Origin: Lunularia cruciata
Taxonomy: Eukaryota; Streptophyta; Marchantiopsida; Lunulariales; Lunulariaceae
Direction of reading: 5' to 3'
NCBI GenBank assembly: GCA_948567375.1
Contig: OX419758.1
Location: forward strand, 47,817,473-47,881,472
Length of the DNA stretch: 64,000 nt
Both the position numbers and the translations under genes were made by a program. Of the stretch, positions 45,202 through 56,353 are shown one piece after another (within the stretch, counting starts at the first letter, position 1; the number at the start of each line of letters is the position of its first letter). A model generated the notes under the pieces. The model made no database searches and was not told the origin of the DNA. It was given only the letters and a program-made list of their open reading frames with translations.

Positions 45202-46525
45202 TATTCCCCCGCCGCTAGTTGGTGACATCCTCGTCGCCGGTAAAGCTTTGAAGTCCTTGATGGCCATCTGTGCATTCTGGAGGTGAGAAAGAGGTTCCCA
45301 TGTGGCATCATGAAGGGGATACCCTTTCCAAAGGACCTTATACTCTGTATGTTGGCGACGGTCTCGTTGAATATGGCGACGCGGGGAAGGGGAGGTTGGA
45401 CTCGAGAGGAAAAGGAAAAATGGTTAGGAACAAAGGGTTTTAACTTGGAAACATGAAAGACAGGATGGATACGCATGTGACAAGGTAAGGCAAGTCGTTA
45501 AGCAACAGGAGAGATAATGTGGGTGATATCAAAGGGTCCTATCCAATTAGGAGCAAGTTTATGAAGTTGGGTATCAAGTGGGCGAGGGAGGTTACTAGAG
45601 GATAGCATGACTTTATCACCAACTTCAAAGGTGAGATCACGACAATGATGGTCCGCATATTGTTTTTGGCAATTCTGAGCAACAAGGAGGTGAGATTTGG
45701 CTTGTTGGAGAGATTGGGATATAGTGGTCAAGAATGTAGAAGTATGAGGAACCTGAGAGGGAGGGGGAGCAAGAAGAGAATCTGGAACAAGCAGATCTTG
45801 GCCAAAATTGAGAAAGAAGGGAGAAAATCCGGTGCTTGCCTGTTTGGAATTGTTGTAGGCAAATTCTGCAACTGCAAGACATTCATCTCAGTTGGTATGG
45901 TGGACATTGACAAAGGCCCGCAATATATCCTCCAATGTACAATTGGCGCATTCGGTTTGTCCATTAGTTTGAGGATGATAGGCCATGGATAAAGCAAGCT
46001 TGGTGCCGAGTATCTGGAAGAGTGCTTGCCAAAACTTCTCGGTAAATTGAGCATCTCGGTCGACGATGAGTACACGTGGTATCCCATGATGCTTGAAGAC
46101 ATTGTTGAAGTAGATTTGCGCTAAGGTTGGAGCATCCACAATATCACAGGTTAGTGCCAAGTGGATTTTCTTACTAAGCTTATCCACAAACACCACAATT
46201 GCAATGTGTCCTTGTTTTGTCTTTGGCAAGGATGTGATGAGATCCAAGCTCACATGCTTCCAATGAGCGGATGGAATGGCAAGTGGTTGAAGGAGTCCAC
46301 TCGGCTTTTGGTTGTTGGCCTTGTTCCGTTGGCAACTTTCACATGATCGAACAAAGTCTCGAACATCTTGTGTCATGTTGGGCCACCACCATTGGCGTTG
46401 GAGGGTGCCCAAGGTCTTGTCCACTCCCATGTGACCAGCTATTGGTAAATCATGGGCTTCTTGAAGGCGCACAAGTCGAAGATCACCTTTGGCTGGAACA
46501 TAGATCTGGCTCTCCCGAAAATGGC
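44789..46525 (-). mobile_element. Fragment A3: Ty3/gypsy family A, one LTR plus 3' pol, inside D2
   Basis: Minus-strand family A copy with a single LTR (44789-45201; TGTAAAAGACC ... ATTGTTACA on the + strand), a purine tract (reverse complement of TATTCCCCCGCC, 45202-45214), chromodomain and integrase. It ends abruptly in the integrase N-terminus near 46510-46550, where D2 sequence resumes. The other LTR and the 5' half are missing, so it is truncated. The exact right edge is uncertain by tens of bases. Confidence 0.82.
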
Positions 46526-46547
46526 ACTTCACTACAAATGACTTCAC
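45202..46547 (-). pseudogene. Integrase and chromodomain of fragment A3
   Basis: The minus-strand segment 46547-45888 reads the integrase zinc finger (QEAHDLPIAGHMGVDKTL ... CESCQRNK) and the DDE core. The first Asp is in VSLDLITSLPK, the second in IVDRDAQFTEKF, and the Glu region is NGQTECANCTLED, where Arg-Asn-Arg has become Cys-containing. 45731-45498 reads KLAPNWIGPFDITHI. The chromodomain (YKVLWKGYPLHDATWEP) is near 45280-45350 in a different frame from the HPVFHVSKLKPF segment. It is better preserved than the pol of A1, so this copy is younger. Confidence 0.88.
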
Positions 46548-46813
46548 CTCAATTCACACTCACAATTACATACACAACGTTGATGCACGGAATCAAGCTC
46601 AAGCAACAAGCACTACTTCACAGCACTTTGCTTTATCTATTCTCAGAAATAATGAGCATTGAACAACAATTTCCTACAAATGTCACTCTTAAATAGTGAA
46701 GCAAACAATAGTTATCTTCCTAATGTACCGCTTCCTAGCAACTCTACAAACTTGTAGATCCAAAATGACAATGCACCTCTTCATATCTGCCTCTTCAAAT
46801 CTCAAAACTATTA

Positions 46814-47443
46814 CTAATCCAATCCAATGTCTACTTCTTCCTTGACTTTCAAACCTGATCCCGAAGTAACTTCACTCACTACTACTCTATCCTCAGGTTT
46901 CAGAACTCCTAATTCCTCTACCAAATCTAACAGTTCTCTTTCCAGATCTGAAATTCCACTAGTGGGTAATCTATCTAACTCCTTAGCTCCTGACCCACTC
47001 TTCTCTAATGTCTCCAATGGTAATTCCAAAGACATCTACACTCCTACTTCATCTACTTCGGGTTTTTCTCTAACATCCTTCCGAAGTTTATCTATTTCTA
47101 ATTTCACTAAGTCTAATCTAATTATGATATTGTCTTCTACTTCCAATATCTTCCTATCTACACAAGTTCTTAGACTGATCAACAAAGCATTCAAGTCTTT
47201 GTCTTTTGCATGTCTCCTCCTTGTCTCCTGCACCAACAACTTCAACTCATGCAGCCTTGTCTCTTCAATACGCACACTGCCCTCTGTACTCAACATCCCA
47301 TTCATCCTGATCACAATCTCTTTTAATGGCTCCAATCTCGTTTTCCTTTCCCGTTCTCTATATGCAAGCCAATCTTCTCTGTACATTGCCAACTTTGCTT
47401 CAAATTCAACTTTCACAACCTCCTTCTTCTTCTCCTTTTGCAC
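46814..47443 (-). pseudogene. Coiled-coil protein of element D2 with one internal stop
   Basis: Minus strand 47443-47036 (135 aa) and 47035-46814 (73 aa) lie in the same frame, split by a single stop. The product is highly charged with heptad-like runs (ETRLHELKLLVQETRRRH) and an acidic C-terminus (VKEEVDIGLD). It is clearly homologous to the D1 product at 19732-19139. Conservation of the reading frame between two diverged D copies supports a real protein. Function is unknown; no family recognised. Confidence 0.6.
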
Positions 47444-48156
47444 AATCTTCTCTTCTGATTGCGAAGTAACTCTCTCAACCTCTCTTCTTCTCTATACCGC
47501 ACTGTCAACTCTTGTTGCCACAGCTACTTCTTCTCCTCTACACTCTACATCACCCTATAGAGCTCTTATTCTTTCTCGGCTACTCTTGCCATAGCATGGA
47601 TAATTTCTAGTCTTGAATCAACAAACTGCTGCTTCAAGTTTTCATATTCAGCAATTTGTCTTTCCCTTGCTATAACACTTTGCTCTATCAACTCCTCCCA
47701 ATGCTTTGCTTCTCTCCTCAAATTCTCAATCATTTGATTCTATACTAATGCATCTACTTGTAGTACTTCCCCTTCTTCCTCACCTCAGATTATACTCTTC
47801 TTCAATTCCAAGTTCTCTTCTTCTAATCGTGCTAACACCTGTAACACAATCTTCACCTCCGGACACTTTGACTACATCTCCTTCTTCTTGTGTTCTAACT
47901 TCACCAATAAGGGGCACATAACCTCTCATAGGTACTCCATTCCTTCACTCGGAGTTACCTTGACTTGCAGAGTAAACTCCTTCTTCACCTCTTCTTCTCT
48001 TGATACTTGTCTTCTGAGCTGCAGTCGCCGTATAGGAATGGATGCTTCACTCTCCAAACTTGCATTCTCCTCTTCTCTTACCTTACTTGGCCCCGCTTCA
48101 CACTTTGCCTTTCGCCTGGAACAAACTCCTTATTGAAAAGTAACTTTCCTCTCTTC

Positions 48157-48495
48157 CTACTCTGGCACTTCGTCTTCTAACTTTGAGTTACCTTTCTCCT
48201 CTATCTCCATCATGGCTTCTTCTTCCTTGGGTACCAATGTCATCTTTCCTCCATCGTCGCTGTCACTACTCGTGTCTCCACTCTGCGGTGTGAGCTCGGG
48301 TTCTTCTTCTCTTTCCAAGTCTTTGGACTTGCACTCGGCTTTGCCCTTCGATTCTTCCTCCGATAATGAAATTACCACCATACATTTCCTTGGGTTTACT
48401 CTTCTGGTCTTCCGAGGTCTTATTTTCTTGACGTCTTCTCCTTCTCCTTGCCGACTCCTCTTCTTTGATTTTGGAGTACTCATGTCCAACTGCAC
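48157..48495 (-). CDS. Basic-then-acidic linker ORF of element D2 (112 aa)
   Basis: N-terminal bipartite-type basic cluster (PKSKKRSRQG ... KKIRPRKTRR), suggestive of a nuclear localisation signal, followed by Glu/Asp/Ser-rich low-complexity sequence (SDSDDGGK, EEEAMMEIEEK). It lies between the 231-aa ORF and the coiled-coil ORFs and may belong to one long broken protein with them. The matching part is deleted in D1. Confidence 0.45.
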   Translation of the reverse strand: MQLDMSTPKSKKRSRQGEGEDVKKIRPRKTRRVNPRKCMVVISLSEEESKGKAECKSKDLEREEEPELTPQSGDTSSDSDDGGKMTLVPKEEEAMMEIEEKGNSKLEDEVPE

Positions 48496-48549
48496 ACTCT
48501 TCCGCGTCTGCGCGTAGTACTCATTGCTACTCCTAATCTGAAGAATGTA

Positions 48550-49245
48550 CTATTGTTCCATTGCGTCAACATCCTTTCTTAAGTCGGGATGGAAATGTGA
48601 CACCATTCTGTTGCGCTCCGCCGCATTGAGCAAGTTCAGCCCCAGATTAAAATGCACTGCAAACGGCACAATGTAATGTGGAGGCAATTTATCCCGCAAA
48701 TTCCACACCATCCATCTTGTTTGCCCATGAAAACACTTCACCCAGTTAATCGGCTCTCCTGAAAATATCTTATGGAAGAACACCGCTTGGTGTTTCATCA
48801 CATAAGTTGTTCTCTCCGGCTTCAAGATTGCCATTAGAGCACTCATGATCCCTTGCTTGATAGGATCCTTGTAACTATCTACTTTGTGTCTATTTTTTGT
48901 GTGCTTCAAAGAGAAAGCATCTCTCACCTCTTGGGTTTCTTTTGCTACTTCTCCCTTCCCCAAGAATGTGGCACCTTGCTCCGCATCTTCTCCTCTTTCG
49001 AGTACTAACCTCCAATCCGACTCCGACCAACAAGACGGATTACCTCTCTTCCCCTCTTCCTTGAGGCCATCAAGACATCTACTCTCAATTATCTCAGTCA
49101 TGAACTCTGGAAAGCTCACATTCAAGTGCCACGCCAAGAATGTGATCTGAAGTTTGCTCAAGACTTCAATTCTTACGATCACATCTAACCTCCAAATTGC
49201 ATGATTTCTCATTGTGAATTCAGAGTTCTTCTTCCCTCCTCCCAT
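48550..49245 (-). CDS. 231-aa protein of element D2, family not recognised
   Basis: Uninterrupted minus-strand ORF starting MGGGKKNSEFTMRNHAIWRL. Notable segments are the aromatic-rich LQITFLAWHLNVSFPEFMTE in the first third and IFSGEPINWVKCFHGQTRWM and LPPHYIVPFAVHFNLGLNLL in the last third. The middle is Gly/Glu/Lys-rich. The last part resembles in general style the aspartic-protease-free gag-like or putative-plant-transposon proteins encoded by non-autonomous plant elements, but this is impression, not identification. It is the longest intact frame in any D copy; D1 lacks it. Confidence 0.5.
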   Translation of the reverse strand: MGGGKKNSEFTMRNHAIWRLDVIVRIEVLSKLQITFLAWHLNVSFPEFMTEIIESRCLDGLKEEGKRGNPSCWSESDWRLVLERGEDAEQGATFLGKGEVAKETQEVRDAFSLKHTKNRHKVDSYKDPIKQGIMSALMAILKPERTTYVMKHQAVFFHKIFSGEPINWVKCFHGQTRWMVWNLRDKLPPHYIVPFAVHFNLGLNLLNAAERNRMVSHFHPDLRKDVDAMEQ

Positions 49246-49818
49246 CTTCCTCTCTTCCTCTCTGGGCTAGGGACTATTCTTCTTACTGATTCTTGGATTA
49301 GCTCTCTCTAATTCTCTTCTACACACCAACGCGTCTTTGACTCTACTTCCCTTCCCACGATCTCCTGCAAGACAACTTCTTAACGGCAAAGGAAAATTGC
49401 TTGTCATTGCTTTGTCTTTAGCCTGATTTTTATAGAGTCGTGCCTTCTTTGTCTCTCTTCAATTTGAGTTTCTGCCAAGAAATAATACCTCTTGCATGCT
49501 TGTGTCATTGTCAAGTGTCCTTTACGTGTATGACCGCCGTTTTTGAATGGTCTCTTCTTGAATCTCTCGCCCCAAAGGAAAGTTGTTACATTGTCCTTGC
49601 CTTGGGTTTAGCACCCCCAATATGAAGACTCCTTACTTTGGGTTGTATGCTGACAGGGCAATTCCGAGTACTTTGCCTTATGACTCAAAGCCACATTACA
49701 TCGGGTTTCATCCCAAAGACTCTATTCTTTGCCTTCTTCGGCCATACAAGCGCAATCCGACTTCTCTATACACTTCTTCTTCCCCATTTCAAAAAAAACA
49801 AAAAATATGGGTACCACA

Positions 49819-52300
49819 TGGAGCGAGATACTTCACCAAATTGGACTTGCGGAGCGGTTACAATCAAATCCAAATTGCAAAGAAGGATGTGTACAAAATT
49901 GCCTTTCAAACCTGGTATGGCCACTTTGAGTATCTTGTGATGCCTTTTGGCCTCACCAATGCACCTACCACTTTCATGAGTCTAATGAATGACATATTTC
50001 ATCCATACTTGGATAAGTCTGTTATCGTCTTCTTGGACAATATCCTAATATACAGTAGCACAATGACTGAACACAAACAACATCTACGAGAAGTCCTCTA
50101 GATTCTAAGACAGAATCAATTGTACGCAAAAATCTCAAAGTGTGAGTTTGGCAAGTCTGAAGTAGACTACTTGGGGCATAGAGTAAGTTCAGAGTGCATT
50201 CAAGTATTGATAGATAAAATAGAGGTAATTCAAAAATGGCGTGCCCCAGAAGATCAGACTCAACTCAAGAGCTTCTTGGGGTTGACGGGATTCTATCATA
50301 GATTTATCAAGGACTTTTCCAAGGTTGCACAGCCTTTAACGGCACTACTTGGCAAGGGGAAGAAGTGGACATGGGGAACCGCACAAGAGTTGGCCTTTCA
50401 AGAATTGAAAGCCACCTTGGTACATGCACCAATCTTGAAATGGTATGACCCAAAACAACCAATCAAGTTGGCTATAGATGCATCAGGCGTAGCAATAAGA
50501 GCAGTCATACAACAAGAGTGGCATGACAGATGGCATCCAATTGCATATTTCTCTTGAAAGTTGTTATCGGCAGAGCGCAACTACCACACCACCAAATGAG
50601 AAGAGCTGGCCATTGTTCTGGCAACCAAGCATTGGAAGCACTATTTGGGCGAGAAGCCATTTGTAGTAGAGACAGACCACAAACCTCTAGTCTACCTTGA
50701 GACACAGAAGGATCTATCTCATCGCCAGATTTGGTGGGCAGAGTGGCAACAATGCTTCAACATGTCAATCACCTATGTGGAAGGTAAGAAGCAACTTGTA
50801 GATGCATTCACCCGCATGCCAATGGCCAACAACTTGGTGGCAGAGGTTACGATTAACCCTAAATTTTAGCCATAGATTCTGGCTGCTACAAAACCTGATC
50901 CGTAGATTGTAGAAGCGCAATAATCCAAAGGCGTCACCAACACCCAAGGACTCACCTTTTGTGATGGTAGATTATGGATCCCAAATGTCCTAGAATTACG
51001 CACAACCGTTCTAGCAGAATGTCATGATTTGGCCATTGCAGGTCATGTCAAAGCGGATAAGACCTTGTATGCAGTCTAGTGCCATTACTATTGGCCCAAG
51101 ATGAGCAACGACATGATGGACTACATGCACAGCTGCCTACTTTGTCAACAGAACAAGCCTTTAATCAAGCTCTTGCAAGGCTCCTTCAACCTCTCCCCAT
51201 GCCTACCCAACGTTGAGAACAAGTGAGTATGGATCTCATTTGTGAATTACCCAAGACCACCTCATGGTTTGACTCCATCGTGATCTTTGTGGACCGGCTC
51301 AACAAAATGATTTCATGTACATCCTACCACCAAGGATGTGACCGCTCCACAACTAACTCAATTATACTTAGATGCAGTCTTCTCTCACCATGGCCTGTCT
51401 AGAGTACTTATCACTGATAAAGGTACTCAATTCACCAGTTTGTTTTGGCAAACACTCTTTGGTTTCTTCAAAACCAAGTTGGCCATATCCATAACTTATC
51501 ACCCACAAACAGATGGCCAAACAGAGTGGGCTAATCGCACGATTGAAGACATGTTACACGGCTTCACCTTAGAAGAGCAAGAGAGGTGGGACACCTTACT
51601 CCCGTTAGTGAAATTTGCTTACAAAAAATCAGTGAATGCATCTACACAAGTCACTCCATTATTCCTCATGTATGGTGAGCATCTCTTCACACCCTCTAGC
51701 TTGATGAAGATCCGTCCAATAGCTATCAAGGTCGATGTTGTAAACACATTTGTTTCTAGAATCCAACACGATGTGGAGAGCGCCAAGCACAGATTACAGA
51801 CTGCACAAAATCAATAGAAGTAGTATGCTGATGCACATTGTAGGCACATGGAGTTCAATGTTGGGGATCAAGTGTGGCTATCAACAACCAACCTCACATT
51901 AGTTGGACCTTGTAAGCTCAAACCTCATTTTATTGGGCCTTTCTTGATTCTTCATTGCGTCGGCGATGTGGCCTATCACCTCGAGCTACCACCACACATG
52001 AAGATCCATCCAGTGTTCCATGTTTCCCTACTACGCAGATATGCTCCCCGATCAAGCCAAGGTCATTCCCCACAAGACCATGTCCGACACTCATTGATGG
52101 CATAGAAGAATATGAAGTGGAGCGTATTCTCCAAAAATGCATGCATGGTACTTGCCATCTACAGGGTGGACTATCTCATACAATGGAAAGGTTACCCCCT
52201 CTATGAAGCAACATGGGAGCCCGCTGCCAATTTGACACATGCACCGATGTTGGTGAAAGCATTTAAGCAACAATTGCACAACAAGGATGTTGCGTCTTAA
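49819..52300 (+). pseudogene. pol 3' part of B2 (RT, RNase H, integrase, chromodomain)
   Basis: RT resumes with [14 protein letters not shown], but the catalytic pair is FLDN (second Asp replaced by Asn, AAT at 50039-50041). A TAG lies at 50099-50101. RNase H (WHPIAYFS then a stop near 50555) and an integrase with several stops at 50866-51340 follow. The integrase core at 51338-51817 keeps the second Asp (ITDKGTQFTS) and the Glu region (QTEWANRTIED, with Arg changed to Trp). The chromodomain (DYLIQWKGYPLYEATWEP) is near 52167-52220 after a frame change. Confidence 0.92.
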
Positions 52301-52313
52301 AAGGAGGGAGGTC

Positions 52314-53051
52314 TGTAATACCATGAGCTAGCCATATGATCTAGATATGAAATTTGGTTTGGTAACATTTAGAATGATGTTATACATGATGTTCAAAATA
52401 GATCATAGATAGAAGTATCACCAAAAGAGTACTTCTACTAGTAGAGAAGAAACCAAAATAGACTTGAGAACCTTAGAACCAATAGCTAGACATATGATTT
52501 AAAGGTGAGAATTGGTTTGGTAACATCTGGAAGGATGTTATACATGATGGACTAAAAAGATCAAAAAGAGGTATCACCAAAAAGGGACTTCTACAAATAG
52601 AGTAGGAACTGAAATATGCTTGAAATCTTTGAAGGCAATTTTGGAGGCCTAAATGGATTAATTAGGCCTCAAAAATATGCAGAACCCCCCCAACATAGGA
52701 AAGGCTGGCCTTCCCTCCCCCCCTACTTTGTCTCGTCAAGAGCTTTCCAACAGTACCTCACCTATGTGATTTTGAGATTCCTACAAGAAGATTCCCTAAA
52801 AGATTCCCTCTAGTCAAAGCTTATTTGACCAACCAGATAGGAGCTAGACCGACTTATCGCCCATCCAAGTAAGTAATCCAAGGGTGGAGCTTTATGACAT
52901 GTCACCTATTTTTGTGCTTAATCTTATGGTGGAGCTTCCTTGGAGGAGATCCTCTTTATCTATATAATAAAGAGAAGGTGCTCCTTTGGGGCACCGAATG
53001 TTGAGTGTGTAAGCTGCATTTTCTCTCTTCTCTTGTCCTTGAAATATTACA
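52314..53051 (+). repeat. 3' LTR of B2 (738 bp)
   Basis: Starts TGTAATACCATGAG and ends TTGAAATATTACA, followed by the CATGT duplication. It is visibly more diverged from its partner than the two B1 LTRs are from each other. Confidence 0.92.
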
Positions 53052-56000
53052 CATGTGAATTGTTCCATCCTTCTTCTTCACAAAAAATATAGGAGCCCCA
53101 TATGGTAATATCTTGGGTTGGAGAAACCCCTTCTGTAACATATCCTCAATTTGAGCCTTATATTCCTCCAATTCATGAGGTGATAGTCAATATGGGGCCT
53201 TACAAGGAGGTGTCTTCCTAGGAAGTGTCTCAATTTTATGATCTACTCTAATTTTTGGTGGTAAACCTATGGGTAATTCATCTAGAAAGACATCTTGAAA
53301 ACTCATTGACCAAATCTTTCAATTTCTCAAGAATTTATCCATTGTATTGGGCACTTTGGACTTCTATTATTAACCCTATGAAACATCTATTTGTCTTACT
53401 AATAGCTGTGGTCTATGACATATAGAGGCAACTCTTGCCTTTGTAATCTTCTTTTAATCCCAAAGACCTTCCATTGACTAGTGTTCACTACTTTCTTTCT
53501 CCAATCCACAATGGAGTTGTAGTGCTCCATCCATAGCATACCTAAGATTGCATCATAATGAGCTAATTGTATCATTCATCACTCAATTATTTCTTGATAC
53601 TCTCTTATAAAGAGTATTACTTTCTAGGTAATGACTCAATCCTCTCTTTGACCATTAGCAAATGCTACTTTGTCATTCTCATCCTTCTCTAGTTCCATCT
53701 CCAACCTTATTGCAATAGAGCAAGACAAGAAATTCTCTCTTGCTCTAAGGTCTATCAACACTATCACCAGATTGCCTTCTAGCACTCCATTTACAATAAT
53801 TAATTGTGTGTTTGTCTTCCTCTATCTTTGCACACTTGTCCTCTTCCTTCCCTTGCTTTTACTCTTCTTCACCAAGCCAATAAGGCGCGAGGTACATTTA
53901 CTAGCAATCTTTGTTTTCTAATGTGGTTTTTGCATCATCTTCTTCAATTCATCTCTCCATGTGGTTCAAAGGTTGCTTGTATGGAGGCCAAGGGCCTTTA
54001 AGATGACGAGCATGACAATTGATGGCTATATGCCCAATTTGGCCACAATTGTAACATCATCATTATTTTGCTCAAGCCCCTTCTCCTCATGGGACTCCTT
54101 TTTCTCCTTTCTTTGATGCATCTCCATTCTCCTTGGAGGGGTCTTGCTCCTCGGTCTCAAAACCAAAGGTTGCCTAATTCCATGGGAACTGGTTCACCAA
54201 AATGGTGTCTCAACCTGATAGTTTTGCATTGGTGTTATTGCTTCACCTCTTCCAAGCACACCTATTATTCTTTGAGTGCATGCAATGGCTTCAAAAATAG
54301 TACAAGGATTTTGTACCATTACCCCTTGGCAAATCCGCTCTTTTAATCCTCTTTTGAAATTGTAAAGAGCTTCAATTGGACTCATATCTATTATCACAAT
54401 CTGTATATGAAGAAATGCCTCCATGTACTCTTCTATGCTATTCTTCTACTTCAACCCTCAAAGTCTGGTTTTGTAATACTCCAAGGATAGGAGACCTGAA
54501 GAGAAACACACCATGAAAAACACACACTTTCACACTCAAACTTTGATGCCCCAAAGGAGCACCTTCTCTTTATTATATAGGCAAAGCGGATCTCCTCCAA
54601 TGAAGCTCCACCATAGGATTAGGTACATAGATAGGTGACATGTCAGCAAGCTCCACCCTTGGATTACTTACTTGTATGGGTGACATGTCGGTCCTGGTCC
54701 TATCTGGTTGGTCAAACAAGCTTTGACCAGAGGGAATCTTTTAGGGAATCTTCTTGTAGGAATCTCAAAATCACGTGGGTGAGGTATTGTTGGAAAGCTC
54801 TCGACAAGACAAAGCAAGGGGGAGGGAAGGCCAGCCTTTCTTGTGTATGGTGGAAATTTGCACATTTTCAAGGTCTAATTCATCCGTTTAGGCCTTCAAA
54901 ATTGCCTTCAAAGATTTCAAGCATATTTGGTTCCAACTCTATTAGTAGAAGTCTCCTTTTAGTGGTACCTCTTTCTGATCTTTTCAGTCCATCTTGTGTA
55001 ACATTCTTCCAGATGTTACCAACCCAATTCTCACCTTCAAATCATATGTCTAGCTATTGGTTCTAAGGTTTTCAAATCTATTTTGGTTTTTTGCCCTATC
55101 AATAGAAGTACCCTTTTGGTGATACTTCTATCTGCTCTATTTTGACCATCATGTATAACTTCATTCCAAATGTTACCAAACCAAATTTCACATCTAGATC
55201 ATATGGCTAGCTCTTGGTATTACAGGTTTGAGCCATTTGCACAGATTAGAAATTCTTGAGTAGCACTTCTTGCATGGCTATTCAAGTGACCTCTCTTCCT
55301 TCTACCAACAATGATCATTCCCAAGCATTATACCATGTGAGGGCTTTATAAGTCAAGTACACACATGCAAACACACCTGCAAAATGATCAATGATCTCTT
55401 TTGTGCACAATCAAAGGTATAGATTCATTTTTGAAATCCAATTTTCCACTACTCCCATAGAACGTTGTCCCGTGCAAGGCTTGATGTTTGCACATCTTTT
55501 TCATTTTTTGTAACAATGTAGCTTGGTTGTTGATTGGAATCGATGTCATCGGCATGAATAACTCTCCAAGTACTTTGATTGTTGGTGTTGGTTGTTGAGA
55601 CGGCTCCCCTTCTTGCATTACTTGATTTTTCTTGATAGTACATATTTGATTTTTCAATTCCTCCATGGTCATCTTGATTTCCCAAAACTTGTTCAACATC
55701 TCTTGCATTCCTTGCATCAACTCTTGCAATTGCGGATCCATGATTCCTACACACGGCCAATGTTCAGTTGCTACTACCTTCTTCAATAGAGGGTTAGAAT
55801 GATCACTCAAGAAGGAGCACAAACTATTGGGACTATCATTGGTTTCTTAGATGCTATCACTTGTTGATATTATCCCTCACCAAAATTCCGGCCTACAAAA
55901 TCCTTAAACATCACTTTTGGTATAACCATATAATGGATTTCTACTTGCATGTTGAAATGGTGAGGATTTGGTACATTCAAGTCCATAACATCATAACAAA

Positions 56001-56100
56001 ATGTAGATTGTCAAATTGCACTCTCTTTTGTATACCACTAAAAGTAGAATCATTGGGCTTGGTGAATTCATCCCTCTATCCATGAATTCTGCTCCAAAGT
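53052..56100 (-). pseudogene. Protease/RT start, gag and pre-gag of element C (decayed)
   Basis: Reading the minus strand from right to left: pre-gag traces (YHFGAEFMDRGMNSP near 56060-56104), gag start (MDPQLQELMQGMQEMLNKF near 55680-55741), a gag capsid segment (LYNFKRGLKERICQGVMVQN near 54300-54360), then protease/RT remnants down to 53057 (EEYKAQIEDMLQKGFLQP near 53115-53170). Stops and shifts throughout, and a solo LTR cuts gag at 54472-55224. Confidence 0.78.
54472..55224 (-). repeat. Solo family-B LTR, minus strand, TSD GGTTT
   Basis: + strand reads TGTAATACTCCAAGG ... CTCTTGGTATTACA (753 bp) with identical GGTTT pentamers at 54467-54471 and 55225-55229. It aligns in reverse with B LTRs, including both copies of the internal unit. 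Confidence 0.92.
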
Positions 56101-56353
56101 GATAAACAAGAGATACTATCATTTTCTCACGCTAGATTTACATAATCTTGATGTGGAATGGATTCAAGAATGGGAAGCTAGGTGCAAGAAATTGTCCTCC
56201 AAGCGCATCCATCCCATCCGCTCTCTAAAACACCTCCCAAATCTAGCAATTGCATTATGTTTTCTCCCCTCAAATTACTCAATTTCAATAGCTCGTGTTC
56301 TTCTAAGAAGGGTGATCCACTCTCTTGGACTAAAATAGTTGCTCTGATACCAT

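Larger units (their letters stand above)
44530..49818 (-). mobile_element. Unclassified element D2 inside B2, TSD TGGAG
   Basis: Begins TGTGATAACCC and ends ATGGGTACCACA, with exact TGGAG pentamers at 44525-44529 and 49819-49823. The interrupted RT reads through perfectly if the element and one pentamer are ignored. Length is about 3.5 kb after subtracting fragment A3. The ends form a short imperfect inverted pair (TGTGATAACCC and TGTGGTACCC). Coding is on the minus strand: a 231-aa ORF, a basic/acidic linker ORF and coiled-coil ORFs, in that order. No reverse transcriptase, integrase or recognised transposase was found. Confidence 0.8.
41191..53051 (+). mobile_element. Ty3/gypsy chromovirus B2 inside C, TSD CATGT, itself split by D2
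   Basis: LTRs at 41191-41891 and 52314-53051; identical CATGT pentamers flank it at 41186-41190 and 53052-53056. Primer site TGGTATCTGAGC at 41893-41904 (one mismatch); purine tract at 52299-52311. Internal order matches B1. D2 (44530-49818) interrupts reverse transcriptase between the segments ending CATGGAG and starting TGGAGCGAGATAC. It is more mutated than B1. Confidence 0.95.

Noticed and set aside
46827-47594. 255-codon + strand ORF, Ser/Thr/Leu-rich
   Set aside because: It lies antisense to the conserved coiled-coil ORFs of element D2, whose frame is also preserved in D1. The Ser/Leu-rich composition is the complement of a Glu/Lys/Arg-rich coding strand.
44530-49818. Element D as a Helitron or standard hAT/Mutator/CACTA transposon
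   Set aside because: Helitrons leave no target duplication, and the 5-bp duplications and TG...CA ends do not fit the 8-, 9- or 3-bp duplications and ends of the other families.
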